Shown piece after piece: positions 8,699-16,474 of a stretch of DNA of 64,000 nt; the stretch's first letter is position 1; every line of letters begins with the position of its first letter. The notes below the pieces were generated by a model. That model was not told where the DNA came from, did no database searches, and saw only the letters and a list, made by a program, of their open reading frames with translations. This stretch comes from an uncultured Prevotellaceae bacterium. Lineage in GTDB: Bacteria; Bacteroidota; Bacteroidia; Bacteroidales; Bacteroidaceae. Location of the stretch: contig CADBAG010000004.1 of NCBI GenBank assembly GCA_902792635.1, positions 62,001-126,000 of the forward strand, read 5' to 3'. The position numbers were made by a program, and so were the translations under genes.

Positions 8699-8903
8699 CG
8701 ATTGGAGCGGAGCGCTTAGAGCCGCCCCAGCAGAGGTGTGTTAATAGCGCTGCACATGGCCGTACGGCGCAGTTAGTGAATCACTTCCGCGCTCAGGGTT
8801 AAAGCTGTGGATGGTCTCTTTTAGACTGGAGGCACCGCGAGGCCCCTGTTCATCGCACAAGAAACAACATTTTTCAATTAACAGTTCATCATTTAAACGT
8901 AAA
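8699..8903 (+). promoter_or_regulatory. GC-rich structured leader of rplM-rpsI, candidate r-protein autoregulatory site
   Basis: This 205-base untranslated stretch is far more GC-rich than the AT-rich flanks and is full of short stems: GCCGTACGGC inside a CTGC/GCAG closure, AGTGA/TCACT, and GTCT-CTTTT-AGAC. An open frame runs through part of it in phase with rplM, but the L13 homology begins only at 8904. L13 leaders that bind L13 are known in Firmicutes; whether this is the Bacteroidota counterpart is inference. Confidence 0.55.
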
Positions 8904-9365
8904 ATGGACACATTAAGTTACAAGACTGTCTCTGCTAACAAAGAGACAGCAAAGAAGGAGTGGGTCGTCGTGGATGCCACCGACCAGATTGTGGGCCGTC
9001 TGTGCTCCAAGGTCGCTAAGTTGCTCCGCGGTAAGTACAAACCCAACTTCACACCTCACGTAGACTGCGGTGACAATGTCATCATCATCAACGCAGCCAA
9101 GGTTAAGTTCTCCGGCAAGAAGGAGACTGACAAGATCTATACCCGTTATACTGGTTATCCTGGCGGCCAGCGCTTCAACACTCCCGCTGACCTGCGCACA
9201 CGCCCCAACGGCATCGACAAGATGCTGCGCCACGCCATCAAGGGCATGCTGCCGAAGGGTCCCCTCGGCCGTTCTCTGATGGACAACGTTTACATCTATG
9301 AGGGTGCTGAGCACGACAAAGAGGCTCAGAAGCCAAAGAACATCGACATTAACCAGTATAAATAA
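8904..9365 (+). CDS. rplM: 50S ribosomal protein L13
   Basis: An early-assembly protein of the large subunit. The 153-residue product starts MDTLSYKTVSANKETAKKEW and shows WVVVDATDQIVGRLCSKVAKLLRGK, NAAKVKFSGKK and the KMLRHAIKGMLPKGPLGR motif typical of L13. An in-frame ATG at 8811 would add 31 residues encoded by the structured leader; that extension has no L13 character, so 8904 is chosen. It is co-transcribed with rpsI, 9 bases downstream. Confidence 0.96.
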   Translation: MDTLSYKTVSANKETAKKEWVVVDATDQIVGRLCSKVAKLLRGKYKPNFTPHVDCGDNVIIINAAKVKFSGKKETDKIYTRYTGYPGGQRFNTPADLRTRPNGIDKMLRHAIKGMLPKGPLGRSLMDNVYIYEGAEHDKEAQKPKNIDINQYK

Positions 9366-9374
9366 TCAATAGAG

Positions 9375-9761
9375 ATGGAAGTTATCAACGCAATCGGCCG
9401 CCGCAAGAGCGCCGTAGCCCGCGTTTACCTCACAGAGGGTACCGGTAAGATCACAATCAATAAAGAAGATATCGAAAAGTATTTCCCATCAGCTATCCTT
9501 CGCTACGTGGTGAAGCAGCCTCTGCAGCTGCTCGATGTTGCTGAGAAGTACGACATCAAGGCCAACCTCGACGGTGGTGGTTACACTGGCCAGAGCCAGG
9601 CTCTCCGCCTCGCCATCGCTCGCGCCCTGGTGAAGATCAACGCTGAAGACAAGAAGAACCTCAAGGACAACGGCTTCCTCACTCGTGATAGCCGTGCTGT
9701 TGAGCGTAAGAAGCCAGGTCAGCCCAAAGCTCGCCGTCGCTTCCAGTTCAGTAAGCGTTAA
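9375..9761 (+). CDS. rpsI: 30S ribosomal protein S9
   Basis: A 128-residue small-subunit protein whose C-terminal tail reaches the P-site tRNA. It shows MEVINAIGRRKSAVARVYL, GGGYTGQSQALRLAIARAL, and the invariant end KKPGQPKARRRFQFSKR. It follows rplM in the usual L13-S9 pairing. Confidence 0.97.
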   Translation: MEVINAIGRRKSAVARVYLTEGTGKITINKEDIEKYFPSAILRYVVKQPLQLLDVAEKYDIKANLDGGGYTGQSQALRLAIARALVKINAEDKKNLKDNGFLTRDSRAVERKKPGQPKARRRFQFSKR

Positions 9762-9781
9762 TCATTGGTTTAGCATCCAAA

Positions 9782-9810
9782 CAGGCAGGATCCGAATGGC
9801 TACCTGCCTG
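9782..9810 (+). promoter_or_regulatory. Hairpin in the rpsI-rpsB gap, possible S2 leader
   Basis: CAGGCAGG (9782-9789) pairs perfectly with CCTGCCTG (9803-9810) over a 13-base loop in the 105-base gap before rpsB. There is no T run, so it is not a standard terminator. rpsB leaders bind S2 in other bacteria; that role here is inference. Confidence 0.45.
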
Positions 9811-9866
9811 CTGGTTCTAACAAGAATTCAAAAGGAAAGTAAACAAATTAATTTCAAGCAAACAAA

Positions 9867-10709
9867 ATGTCAAGAACAAGTTTTGACCAGCTGCTTCAGG
9901 CAGGTTGCCACTTTGGCCATCTGAAGCGCAAGTGGAATCCCGCAATGGCTCCTTATATCTTCATGGAGCGCAACGGTATTCATATCATCGACCTCAACAA
10001 GACTGTAGCTAAGATCGACGAGGCTGCAGAGGCTCTGAAGGCTATCGCTAAGAGCGGCCGCAAGATCCTCTTCGTCGCTACTAAGAAGCAGGCTAAGGAC
10101 ATCGTAGCTGAGAAGGCTGCAAGCGTCAACATGCCGTACGTCATCGAGCGCTGGCCCGGTGGCATGCTCACCAACTTCCCCACCATCCGCAAGGCTGTGA
10201 AGAAGATGACGAACATCGACAAGATGATGAACGACGGCACATTCTCTAACCTCTCAAAGCGTGAGCTGCTGCAGATCAACCGCCAGCGCGCTAAGTTAGA
10301 GAAAAACCTCGGTTCTATCGCTGACCTCAACCGTCTGCCGTCTGCCCTCTTCGTCGTTGACGTCATGAAGGAGCACATCGCAGTGAAAGAGGCTAACCGT
10401 CTGGGCATCCCTGTGTTCGGTATCGTTGATACCAACTCTGATCCTCGCAACGTCGACTATGTCATCCCTGCCAATGATGATGCTAAGGACTCTATCGAGG
10501 TGATTCTCGACGCTTGCTGCGCTGCTATCGCTGAGGGCTTAGAGGAGCACAAGGCTGAGAAGGCTGACGACAAGGCTGCTGCTGAGCAGCAGGACGAGGC
10601 CGCTGAGGGCCGTCGCCACAACCGTCGCGCTCGCCGTGAGGACGCTCCTAAGGCAGAGGAGGCTGCAGAGGCTCCTAAGGCAGAGGAAGCAGCTCCCGCA
10701 GCTGAGTAA
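9867..10709 (+). CDS. rpsB: 30S ribosomal protein S2
   Basis: A small-subunit protein of 280 residues with core motifs MSRTSFDQLLQAGCHFGHLKRKWNP, the FVATKKQAKDIV segment, ERWPGGMLTNFPTIRKAV, and GIPVFGIVDTNSDPRNVDYVIPANDDA. After about residue 215 an Ala/Glu/Lys-rich tail of roughly 60 residues (EEAAEAPKAEEAAPAAE at the end) extends the protein beyond the standard length, a common low-complexity addition in Bacteroidota S2. It is followed by tsf after 44 bases, the conserved rpsB-tsf pair. Confidence 0.97.
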   Translation: MSRTSFDQLLQAGCHFGHLKRKWNPAMAPYIFMERNGIHIIDLNKTVAKIDEAAEALKAIAKSGRKILFVATKKQAKDIVAEKAASVNMPYVIERWPGGMLTNFPTIRKAVKKMTNIDKMMNDGTFSNLSKRELLQINRQRAKLEKNLGSIADLNRLPSALFVVDVMKEHIAVKEANRLGIPVFGIVDTNSDPRNVDYVIPANDDAKDSIEVILDACCAAIAEGLEEHKAEKADDKAAAEQQDEAAEGRRHNRRARREDAPKAEEAAEAPKAEEAAPAAE

Positions 10710-10753
10710 GACATTCCCCTAAACAACAACAAATAAGAAAGGAAAACAACATT

Positions 10754-11755
10754 ATGGCTGTTACAATTGAAGACATCAAGAAGCTGCGCGCTATGACTGG
10801 CGCCGGTATGAAGGACTGTAAGAAGGCCCTCACCGAAGCTAATGGTGATATCGACAAGGCTGTGGAGCTCGTTCGCGAGCGTGGTCTGGCTATCGCTGCA
10901 AAGCGTTCCGACCGTGCCACATCCAATGGTTGCGTGCTCGTGAAGAACGACAATGGCTTCGCTGCTATGATCGCTCTGAAGTGCGAGACCGACTTCGTTG
11001 CCAACGGTGCCGACTATATCGCTCTGACTCAGGAGATCCTGGACCTGGCTATCGCTGCCAAGGCTCACACACTCGATGAGGTCAAGGAGCTGAAGACCAA
11101 GGACGGCATCACGGTAGCAGAGGCTGTCACACGCCGCTCTGGTGTCGTAGGTGAGAAGATGGAGCTCGACGGCTACAACGTGCTCGAGGGTGCCAACATC
11201 TCCGTATATGACCACATGCGTAAGCACACGCTCGCTACAATGGTTCAGCTCTCCGACGCTAACGAGGAGGCTGGCTACAAGGTAGCGATGCAGGTTGCTG
11301 CCATGAAGCCTGTTGCTCTCGACGAGGCAAGCGTTCCTCAGAACGTCAAGGACGAGGAGTTCCGCATCGCTATCGAGAAGACCAAGGAGGAGCAGGTTGA
11401 GCGTCAGATCAACGGTGCTCTGAAGAAGGCTGGTATCAACCCCAACCTCGTTGACAGCGATGATCACATCGCCAGCAACGTCACTAAGGGCTGGCTCTCT
11501 CAGGAGGACGCTGACAAGGCTAAGCAGATCCGCAAGGAGGTTGCTGAGACCGCTGCCGCTAACCTCAAGGAGCAGATGATCCAGAACATCGCTAAGGGCC
11601 GTATGGCTAAGTTCTTCAAGGAGAACTGCCTCGTGGACCAGGAGTTCCAGTTCGGTGACGAGGGTGCCAAGGAAAGCGTTGCTCAGTGGCTCGACAAACA
11701 GCAGAAGGGTCTGAAGGTCGTTGCCTTCAAGCGTTTCTCTCTGTCTGCTGACTAA
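10754..11755 (+). CDS. tsf: Translation elongation factor Ts
   Basis: Nucleotide-exchange factor for EF-Tu. The 333-residue product begins with a UBA-like N-terminal domain (IKKLRAMTGAGMKDCKKALTEANGDIDKAVELVRERG), then the core CETDFVANGADY and the coiled-coil region LKEQMIQNIAKGRMAKFFKENCL near the end. It is slightly longer than the E. coli protein (283), as is normal for Bacteroidota. It ends the operon, with a strong terminator 26 bases after the stop. Confidence 0.97.
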   Translation: MAVTIEDIKKLRAMTGAGMKDCKKALTEANGDIDKAVELVRERGLAIAAKRSDRATSNGCVLVKNDNGFAAMIALKCETDFVANGADYIALTQEILDLAIAAKAHTLDEVKELKTKDGITVAEAVTRRSGVVGEKMELDGYNVLEGANISVYDHMRKHTLATMVQLSDANEEAGYKVAMQVAAMKPVALDEASVPQNVKDEEFRIAIEKTKEEQVERQINGALKKAGINPNLVDSDDHIASNVTKGWLSQEDADKAKQIRKEVAETAAANLKEQMIQNIAKGRMAKFFKENCLVDQEFQFGDEGAKESVAQWLDKQQKGLKVVAFKRFSLSAD

Positions 11756-11780
11756 AGAATAGTCAAAACACAACATAATT

Positions 11781-11816
11781 AAAGCCGTTAGGGATCAATC
11801 CTTAACGGCTTTTTTA
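11781..11816 (+). terminator. Terminator after tsf
   Basis: AAGCCGTTA and TAACGGCTT arms with an additional AGGGAT/ATCC(T) inner pairing, then T6. Closes the rplM-tsf unit. Confidence 0.9.
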
Positions 11817-11849
11817 TTGACCTGAAATCGGTAGGTACACCGGTCCCAA

Positions 11850-11878
11850 CGTAGGGGCGGCCCTTGTGGCCGCCCTAT
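11850..11878. repeat. 30-bp GGGCGGCC hairpin repeat, copy 2
   Basis: GTAGGGGCGGCCC and GGCCGCCCTA arms. It forms an inverted pair with copy 3, 36 bases away. Confidence 0.8.
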
Positions 11879-11913
11879 TGTTTATAGCATCCCCCATTTC
11901 TTAATCAGCATCT

Positions 11914-11941
11914 TAGGGCGGCCACAAGGGCCGCGCCTACG
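11914..11941. repeat. 30-bp GGGCGGCC hairpin repeat, copy 3, covering the ribD stop
   Basis: Same family in opposite orientation. Its CCTACG end contributes CTA at 11937-11939, which read on the minus strand is the TAG stop of ribD. Confidence 0.8.
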
Positions 11942-12920
11942 GTTTGTACCATTCAATAACGTTCCCGTCATACTCCTCGCGCTTCTCCATCCGCACGCCA
12001 CGAGGCAACTGAGGAGCACGCACCCCCTCGCCTGCAAGCATTGGTGCAGTCTCAACCCTTATCTCATCCCACAAGCCACGCTCGAGGAAAGCCGTTAAGG
12101 TCTGCGCACCACCCTCAACGATAACACTCTGCTTCTGCTCCTCATAGAGATGGTCAAGAACGGCAGTAATCGTTGGAAGACAAGTAAACCCATCCGGAAT
12201 ATTTTTCTTAGAAGACTGGGAAGAAAGCGACTTCGACAGGATGATTCGCTCGGGATCCTTCCCTGACCACTCCCGCACATTGAGCTGCGGATGATCCGTC
12301 TCCATCGTATGCCGCCCCACAAGAATGGCATCGTTCTCTGCCCGCAGCTTATGGACAAGTATCTTTGTGAAAGGCGTGGAGATTTTTAGGGGAGCACCAT
12401 CTTTTCCACTGATAAACCCATCCGTGGTCTGTGCCCACTTCAAGATGATAAACGGCCGGTGATGCTCATTGAAAGTCATGAACCGTTCGTTCATAGCCCG
12501 ACACTCTGCCTCCAAGACACCCACCGTTACTTCAATACCAGCCTCACGCATCCGTTGGATACCACGCCCTTGTACTTTAGCAAAGGGATCCACGCATCCA
12601 CAGACACATCTCCGCACTTTCTTGCTGATGATAAGGTCACAGCAAGGAGGTGTATGGCCCCAATGGCTACACGGCTCCAAAGACACGTAAATCGTAGCAC
12701 CCGGCAGCAGAGGCTCATCTTCCTTCTTGACGGAAGCGAACGCATTGACCTCAGCATGAGGGCCACCGACCGGTGAAGTAAAGCCCTCACCGATAATATG
12801 CCCATCGGCTGCCACAATCACCGCACCGACCATCGGGTTAGGCTTCGTCGTAAGCAAGCCATTGGCAGCGAGCTGTAAGCAACGCCGCATCATCATCTCG
12901 TCTATCTGTTGTTGACTCAT
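11937..12920 (-). CDS. ribD: Bifunctional riboflavin deaminase/reductase
   Basis: Catalyses the second and third steps of riboflavin synthesis from GTP: deamination of the pyrimidine and reduction of the ribose side chain with NADPH. The 327-residue protein has an N-terminal cytidine-deaminase-type domain with the zinc ligands GGPHAEVNAF and SLEPCSHWGHTPPCCDLI, and a C-terminal RibD_C reductase domain beginning about residue 160 (FIILKWAQTTDGFISG, ILVGRHTMETDHPQLNVR). It stands alone under a TAACTTTG promoter (12944-12951). The TAG stop lies in a 30-bp repeat. Confidence 0.95.
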   Translation of the reverse strand: MSQQQIDEMMMRRCLQLAANGLLTTKPNPMVGAVIVAADGHIIGEGFTSPVGGPHAEVNAFASVKKEDEPLLPGATIYVSLEPCSHWGHTPPCCDLIISKKVRRCVCGCVDPFAKVQGRGIQRMREAGIEVTVGVLEAECRAMNERFMTFNEHHRPFIILKWAQTTDGFISGKDGAPLKISTPFTKILVHKLRAENDAILVGRHTMETDHPQLNVREWSGKDPERIILSKSLSSQSSKKNIPDGFTCLPTITAVLDHLYEEQKQSVIVEGGAQTLTAFLERGLWDEIRVETAPMLAGEGVRAPQLPRGVRMEKREEYDGNVIEWYKP

Positions 12921-12943
12921 AATAACCTAAATATTTCTCCCTG

Positions 12944-12951
12944 CAAAGTTA
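12944..12951 (-). promoter_or_regulatory. -7 box of ribD
   Basis: TAACTTTG on the minus strand, 24 bases before the ATG; it lies back to back with the prmC promoter. Confidence 0.7.
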
Positions 12952-12972
12952 GGCATTTTCGCGATAATTGTT

Positions 12973-12980
12973 TATCTTTG
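12973..12980 (+). promoter_or_regulatory. -7 box of prmC, fixes the start codon
   Basis: TATCTTTG ends only 5 bases before ATG 12986. Transcription would start at or within a base or two of the ATG, so the message is probably leaderless, and the earlier in-frame start at 12968 is excluded. Confidence 0.65.
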
Positions 12981-12985
12981 CCGTG

Positions 12986-13882
12986 ATGGAAACCAATATT
13001 TTCAACTATTCCGCCCTCTGGCACCGTCTGTTGCCAGTCTATGAGCCTAAAGAGGCACAAGCCGTCATCCGTCTTGTGCTCGAGGATCTTTATGGCTTCA
13101 CACTCACCGATCTCGCAATGGGCAACGTCGAGGCATTGCCCGTCAAGGAGCAGCAACGTCTTGATGCAATCATCGCCCGTTTACGGAAAGGCGAGCCGGT
13201 ACAGTATATTCTTGGCAAAGCCCGCTTCTGTGGCCGCAACTTTCGTGTCTCTCCCGCTGTGCTCATTCCACGGCCCGAGACGGAAGAGCTATGCCATCTC
13301 ATCATCGAGGACACAAACAAGCCATTACCCCCCAAGTCCACCCAACACCCATCACCTTCAATCCTCGACATTGGCACAGGCAGCGGCTGCATCGCCATTA
13401 CGCTGGCGCTCGACCTTCCCGATGCTGAAGTGACGGCCATTGATGTTTCCGCTCCGGCTCTAAAGATTGCATCGGAGAACGCAGACCGGTTGCACGCAGA
13501 GTTGAACTTTTTGCGTCAAGATATACTCAAAGTTGATTTAGAAGGAGCTGATACCAACCCAAAGAGTTCAGCTCACTGGGATATCATCGTCTCTAATCCA
13601 CCTTATATTGCGGAGAAAGAGAAGTCGGATATGGAAACCAACGTGCTCGACTATGAGCCGGGGCTCGCTCTGTTCGTTCCCGATGACGACCCGTTACGCT
13701 TCTATCGCGCCATCGCCATCTATGCAGCAAAGACGCTCTGTACTAACGGTCGCCTCTACTTTGAGATCAACCCGCTCTATGCCGAACCGCTGCGGCGGAT
13801 GCTCACCCAGAAAGGTTTCAAAGATATCCAGATTATCAACGACCAGTTTGGCAAGCAGCGGTTCATCGCTTGCAGCAAGTGA
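12986..13882 (+). CDS. prmC: Peptide chain release factor N5-glutamine methyltransferase
   Basis: Methylates the Gln of the GGQ motif in release factors RF1 and RF2 with SAM. The 298-residue product has the N-terminal helical domain, the linker GEPVQYILGKARFCGRNFRV, the SAM loop ILDIGTGSG at residues 126-134, and the catalytic NPPY at 204-207. Start 12986 is chosen because the upstream alternative lies before the promoter box. recX follows 29 bases later and is probably co-transcribed. Confidence 0.94.
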   Translation: METNIFNYSALWHRLLPVYEPKEAQAVIRLVLEDLYGFTLTDLAMGNVEALPVKEQQRLDAIIARLRKGEPVQYILGKARFCGRNFRVSPAVLIPRPETEELCHLIIEDTNKPLPPKSTQHPSPSILDIGTGSGCIAITLALDLPDAEVTAIDVSAPALKIASENADRLHAELNFLRQDILKVDLEGADTNPKSSAHWDIIVSNPPYIAEKEKSDMETNVLDYEPGLALFVPDDDPLRFYRAIAIYAAKTLCTNGRLYFEINPLYAEPLRRMLTQKGFKDIQIINDQFGKQRFIACSK

Positions 13883-13911
13883 TCACCAAAACGATATCTA
13901 ACTAACAAAAT

Positions 13912-14370
13912 ATGTTCAACCGACAACCCATAACCCGCGAGAAGGCGCTGTCGAAGCTCGCAGCCCTCTGCGCCAAAGCAGAATATTGTACGGGCGACAT
14001 GGAGGATAAGATGCGACGTTGGGGTCTCGACAAAGAGGCTATCCAGCAGAACATCTCTTATCTCGTCAGTCACCAGTATATTGACAATGCCCGCTACTGC
14101 AAGGCGTTCGTCAACGACAAGATAGAGTATAACCATTGGGGCCGGCGGAAGATAGAGCAGGCACTGTGGATGAAACGTATTCCGGAAGACGTCTCAGCGC
14201 CTATCCTCGATGCAATACCGCAAGAAAGATATGTCGAGATATTGAAGCCCATGCTGAAAACCAAGCTCCCGACGATAAAAGCAGAGAGCGATTATGAGCG
14301 GCAGATGAAACTCATCAAGTTCGCCCTTGGTCGTGGCTTCAGCATGGAAGAGATACAACTATGCCTCTAA
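13912..14370 (+). CDS. recX: Regulatory protein RecX
   Basis: A 152-residue, helix-rich protein that in other bacteria binds and inhibits the RecA filament. Recognisable features are EKALSKLAALCAKAEYCTGDMEDKM, the repeat region VSHQYIDNARYCKAFVNDKI, and WGRRKIEQALWMKRIPEDV. It is not next to recA here; it follows prmC. Family assignment is fairly secure from the three-helix repeat pattern. Confidence 0.85.
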   Translation: MFNRQPITREKALSKLAALCAKAEYCTGDMEDKMRRWGLDKEAIQQNISYLVSHQYIDNARYCKAFVNDKIEYNHWGRRKIEQALWMKRIPEDVSAPILDAIPQERYVEILKPMLKTKLPTIKAESDYERQMKLIKFALGRGFSMEEIQLCL

Positions 14371-14422
14371 AGGTAAAAGATTCCATTCGTGATATGCATC
14401 TATATTCACATTGATATTTTCT

Positions 14423-14537
14423 CACACGGATCTTAAAGATTTTAAAGATTGTTACGCCGCTTTGCGGCTACACGTACCAATAGCATCACCGCGTAGCGAA
14501 TAGCGTAGCCATCTTTAAAATCTTTAAGATCCGTGTG
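14423..14537. repeat. Long inverted-repeat element, copy 1
   Basis: The arms 14423-14449 and 14511-14537 are 27-bp perfect reverse complements (CACACGGATCTTAAAG on the outside). The 61-base interior holds a GCCGC-TTT-GCGGC hairpin. Related copies lie at 58476-58592 and 63804-63852. It fills most of the 207-base gap between recX and comF; no other promoter was recognised there. Confidence 0.85.
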
Positions 14538-14577
14538 AAATAAAAATCTTAAGGAAAAAACAGATAAACAGTATGCC

Positions 14578-15327
14578 ATGCCTCTGAAACTGTTCCGATC
14601 TTTCCTCGACTTCCTCACGCCCCGTACCTGTTGCGCGTGTGGCCGACGATTGTCTGTCGATGAAAATATCTTCTGCGCCGCATGCATGTTGAAGTTGCCG
14701 TTCACCGACTTTCTAAGTCATCCCTACGACAATGAGTTGGCACAGACGTTCTGGGGAAAGGTCAGTCATTTCGAAAAGGCCTATGCATTACTGTATCATG
14801 AGCCGCACAGCGACTCGGCACACGTCGTTTACCAGATAAAATACTACAACAAACCCGACACCGGCGTAGATATCGGCACTCTCATGGGAAAGGCGATGAA
14901 AGGCTCCGACTTTCTCAACGACATAGATGCATTGCTCCCCGTACCGCTCGCTAAAGCAAGGGAACACGAGCGGGGATTCAACCAGAGTGAGATGATTGCC
15001 TTGGGCATCAAGGATGCTACCGGACTCCCGATCATGGATGATGCCGTCAAGCGAACGACGTTCAATGGCAGTCAGACGCGCAAAGACCGCGTGAGCCGAG
15101 CTGAGAATGTAGAGCATGCCTTCACTCTTGTGAATGGCGACAAGCTGAAAGACAAGCACGTGCTGATCATTGATGATATTGTTACCACGGGAGCCACCAT
15201 ATGTGCCTTGGCCAAACAACTCGAAGCCATTGACGGCATTCGTATCAGCGTTGCAGCCATTGGCTTTGCCGGTGAAAGAATATACAGCAATCATACAGAA
15301 GACTCTGAGGAAGACATTATTTTTTAG
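14578..15327 (+). CDS. ComF family phosphoribosyltransferase-like protein
   Basis: A 249-residue protein. The N-terminus carries a CxxC-x11-CxxC zinc-ribbon-like set (Cys18/19, 21, 33, 36), then a PRTase fold with LLPVPLAKAREHERGFNQSE and the PRPP-binding loop VLIIDDIVTTGATICAL near residue 193. ComF/GntX proteins are linked to DNA uptake in naturally competent bacteria, but the substrate is unknown. It begins about 40 bases after an inverted-repeat element; no clear -7 box was found. Confidence 0.87.
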   Translation: MPLKLFRSFLDFLTPRTCCACGRRLSVDENIFCAACMLKLPFTDFLSHPYDNELAQTFWGKVSHFEKAYALLYHEPHSDSAHVVYQIKYYNKPDTGVDIGTLMGKAMKGSDFLNDIDALLPVPLAKAREHERGFNQSEMIALGIKDATGLPIMDDAVKRTTFNGSQTRKDRVSRAENVEHAFTLVNGDKLKDKHVLIIDDIVTTGATICALAKQLEAIDGIRISVAAIGFAGERIYSNHTEDSEEDIIF

Positions 15328-15345
15328 AATAAGCATCTGCTTTCC

Positions 15346-15376
15346 TTTGCCATGTCCCACTTTTCCATTATCTTTG
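15346..15376 (+). promoter_or_regulatory. Promoter of pyrE
   Basis: TTTG at 15346-15349 and TATCTTTG at 15369-15376, 19 bases apart. Transcription begins near 15382, so upstream in-frame starts for pyrE are excluded. Confidence 0.75.
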
Positions 15377-15406
15377 CCAACAAATAAATATAAAAACGTT
15401 ATTATC

Positions 15407-16039
15407 ATGAACGACTTGAAACATGCTTTCGCTGAGAAGCTTCTCGGCATCAAGGCCATCAAACTGCAGCCCAACGAGCCTTTCCAGTGGGCATCGGGCT
15501 GGAACTCCCCTATCTATACTGACAACCGTCTCGTGCTGAGCTATCCCGAGGTGCGCGCTTTTGTAAAGACTGAGCTCACACACGCTGTCATCGCCAACTT
15601 CCCCGAGGCTACGGCTGTAGCTGGCGTTGCTACAGGCGCTATCGCCATGGGAATGGCCGTGGCTGATCTCCTGCAGTTGCCTTACGCCTACGTTCGTCCG
15701 AAACCGAAAGATCATGGCACGAAGAACCAGATTGAGGGCCGCCTGCCCGAAGGCTCGAAGGTCGTTGTCATCGAAGATCTCATCTCTACCGGTTCGTCTT
15801 CGCTGAAGGCTGTCGATGCCCTGCGTAAGGCAGGCTTCGAGGTTGTCGGTATGGTGGCCAGTTACACTTATGGTTTCCCCGTGGCCGAGCAGGCTTTCAA
15901 GGAGGCTGACCTCAAGCTCGTCACCCTTGGCGACTATGAGCACACCATCGAGATCGCTGCCGAGACCGGTTACATCTCCAAGGAGGATATCGAGGTGCTG
16001 AAAGAGTGGAGAAAAGATCCCGCTAATTGGAAGAAATAA
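15407..16039 (+). CDS. pyrE: Orotate phosphoribosyltransferase
   Basis: Joins orotate and PRPP to give OMP in de novo pyrimidine synthesis. The 210-residue product starts MNDLKHAFAEKLLGIKAIKL and has the substrate segment WASGWNSPIYTDNRL, the flexible-loop lysines in VRPKPKDHGTKNQIEG, and the PRPP loop VVVIEDLISTGSS at residues 119-131. The ATG at 15407 lies 30 bases downstream of a promoter box. The SRPBCC gene follows within 10 bases. Confidence 0.95.
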   Translation: MNDLKHAFAEKLLGIKAIKLQPNEPFQWASGWNSPIYTDNRLVLSYPEVRAFVKTELTHAVIANFPEATAVAGVATGAIAMGMAVADLLQLPYAYVRPKPKDHGTKNQIEGRLPEGSKVVVIEDLISTGSSSLKAVDALRKAGFEVVGMVASYTYGFPVAEQAFKEADLKLVTLGDYEHTIEIAAETGYISKEDIEVLKEWRKDPANWKK

Positions 16040-16046
16040 GTTGAGC

Positions 16047-16463
16047 ATGACCATGACAACAATAGAAAGCAGCATCCGACAGATTCCCTATCCTCAACAG
16101 GCCGTCTATGACTTGTTGAGCGACCTCGGCAACATCGACAAGGTCAAGGAACGCATCCCACAGGACAAGGTAGAAGACTTCTCCTTCGACCATGACAGCA
16201 TCTCCATCAAGACACAGATGGGTGCCGTGAAGCTTGTCATCGTCAACCGTGAGGCACCGAAGGAGATCAAGTTTGAGACAGCGGAGAGTCCGTTGCCTTT
16301 CAACTTCTGGATTCAGATTCTTCCCGTCACGGAGACAACAAGTAAGATGAAACTCACCATCAAGGCCGACATCAATCCTTTCATGGCCACGATGGTGAAG
16401 AAGCCATTGCAGCAAGGCATCGAGAAGATTGCTGATGCCTTGCAGAATATTAAGTATCAATAA
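16047..16463 (+). CDS. SRPBCC/START-like small protein
   Basis: A 138-residue protein whose predicted pattern (IPYPQQAVYDLLSDLGNIDKVKERIPQDKVEDF, then alternating beta strands and a long C-terminal helix FMATMVKKPLQQGIEKIADALQNI) fits the helix-grip SRPBCC fold that binds hydrophobic ligands. No catalytic residues can be named. It is sandwiched between pyrE and argH in one apparent transcript. ATG 16053 is an alternative start; a TTG at 16041 is less likely. Confidence 0.7.
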   Translation: MTMTTIESSIRQIPYPQQAVYDLLSDLGNIDKVKERIPQDKVEDFSFDHDSISIKTQMGAVKLVIVNREAPKEIKFETAESPLPFNFWIQILPVTETTSKMKLTIKADINPFMATMVKKPLQQGIEKIADALQNIKYQ

Positions 16464-16474
16464 GAAATAACATC

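Noticed and set aside
8811-8903. 31-residue N-terminal extension of L13
   Set aside because: Encoded by the structured leader; L13 homology starts at 8904.
10457-11776. 439-codon open frame antisense to tsf and rpsB
   Set aside because: Leu/Val/Ser-rich shadow of the GC-rich ribosomal genes with no recognisable domain, promoter or start site.
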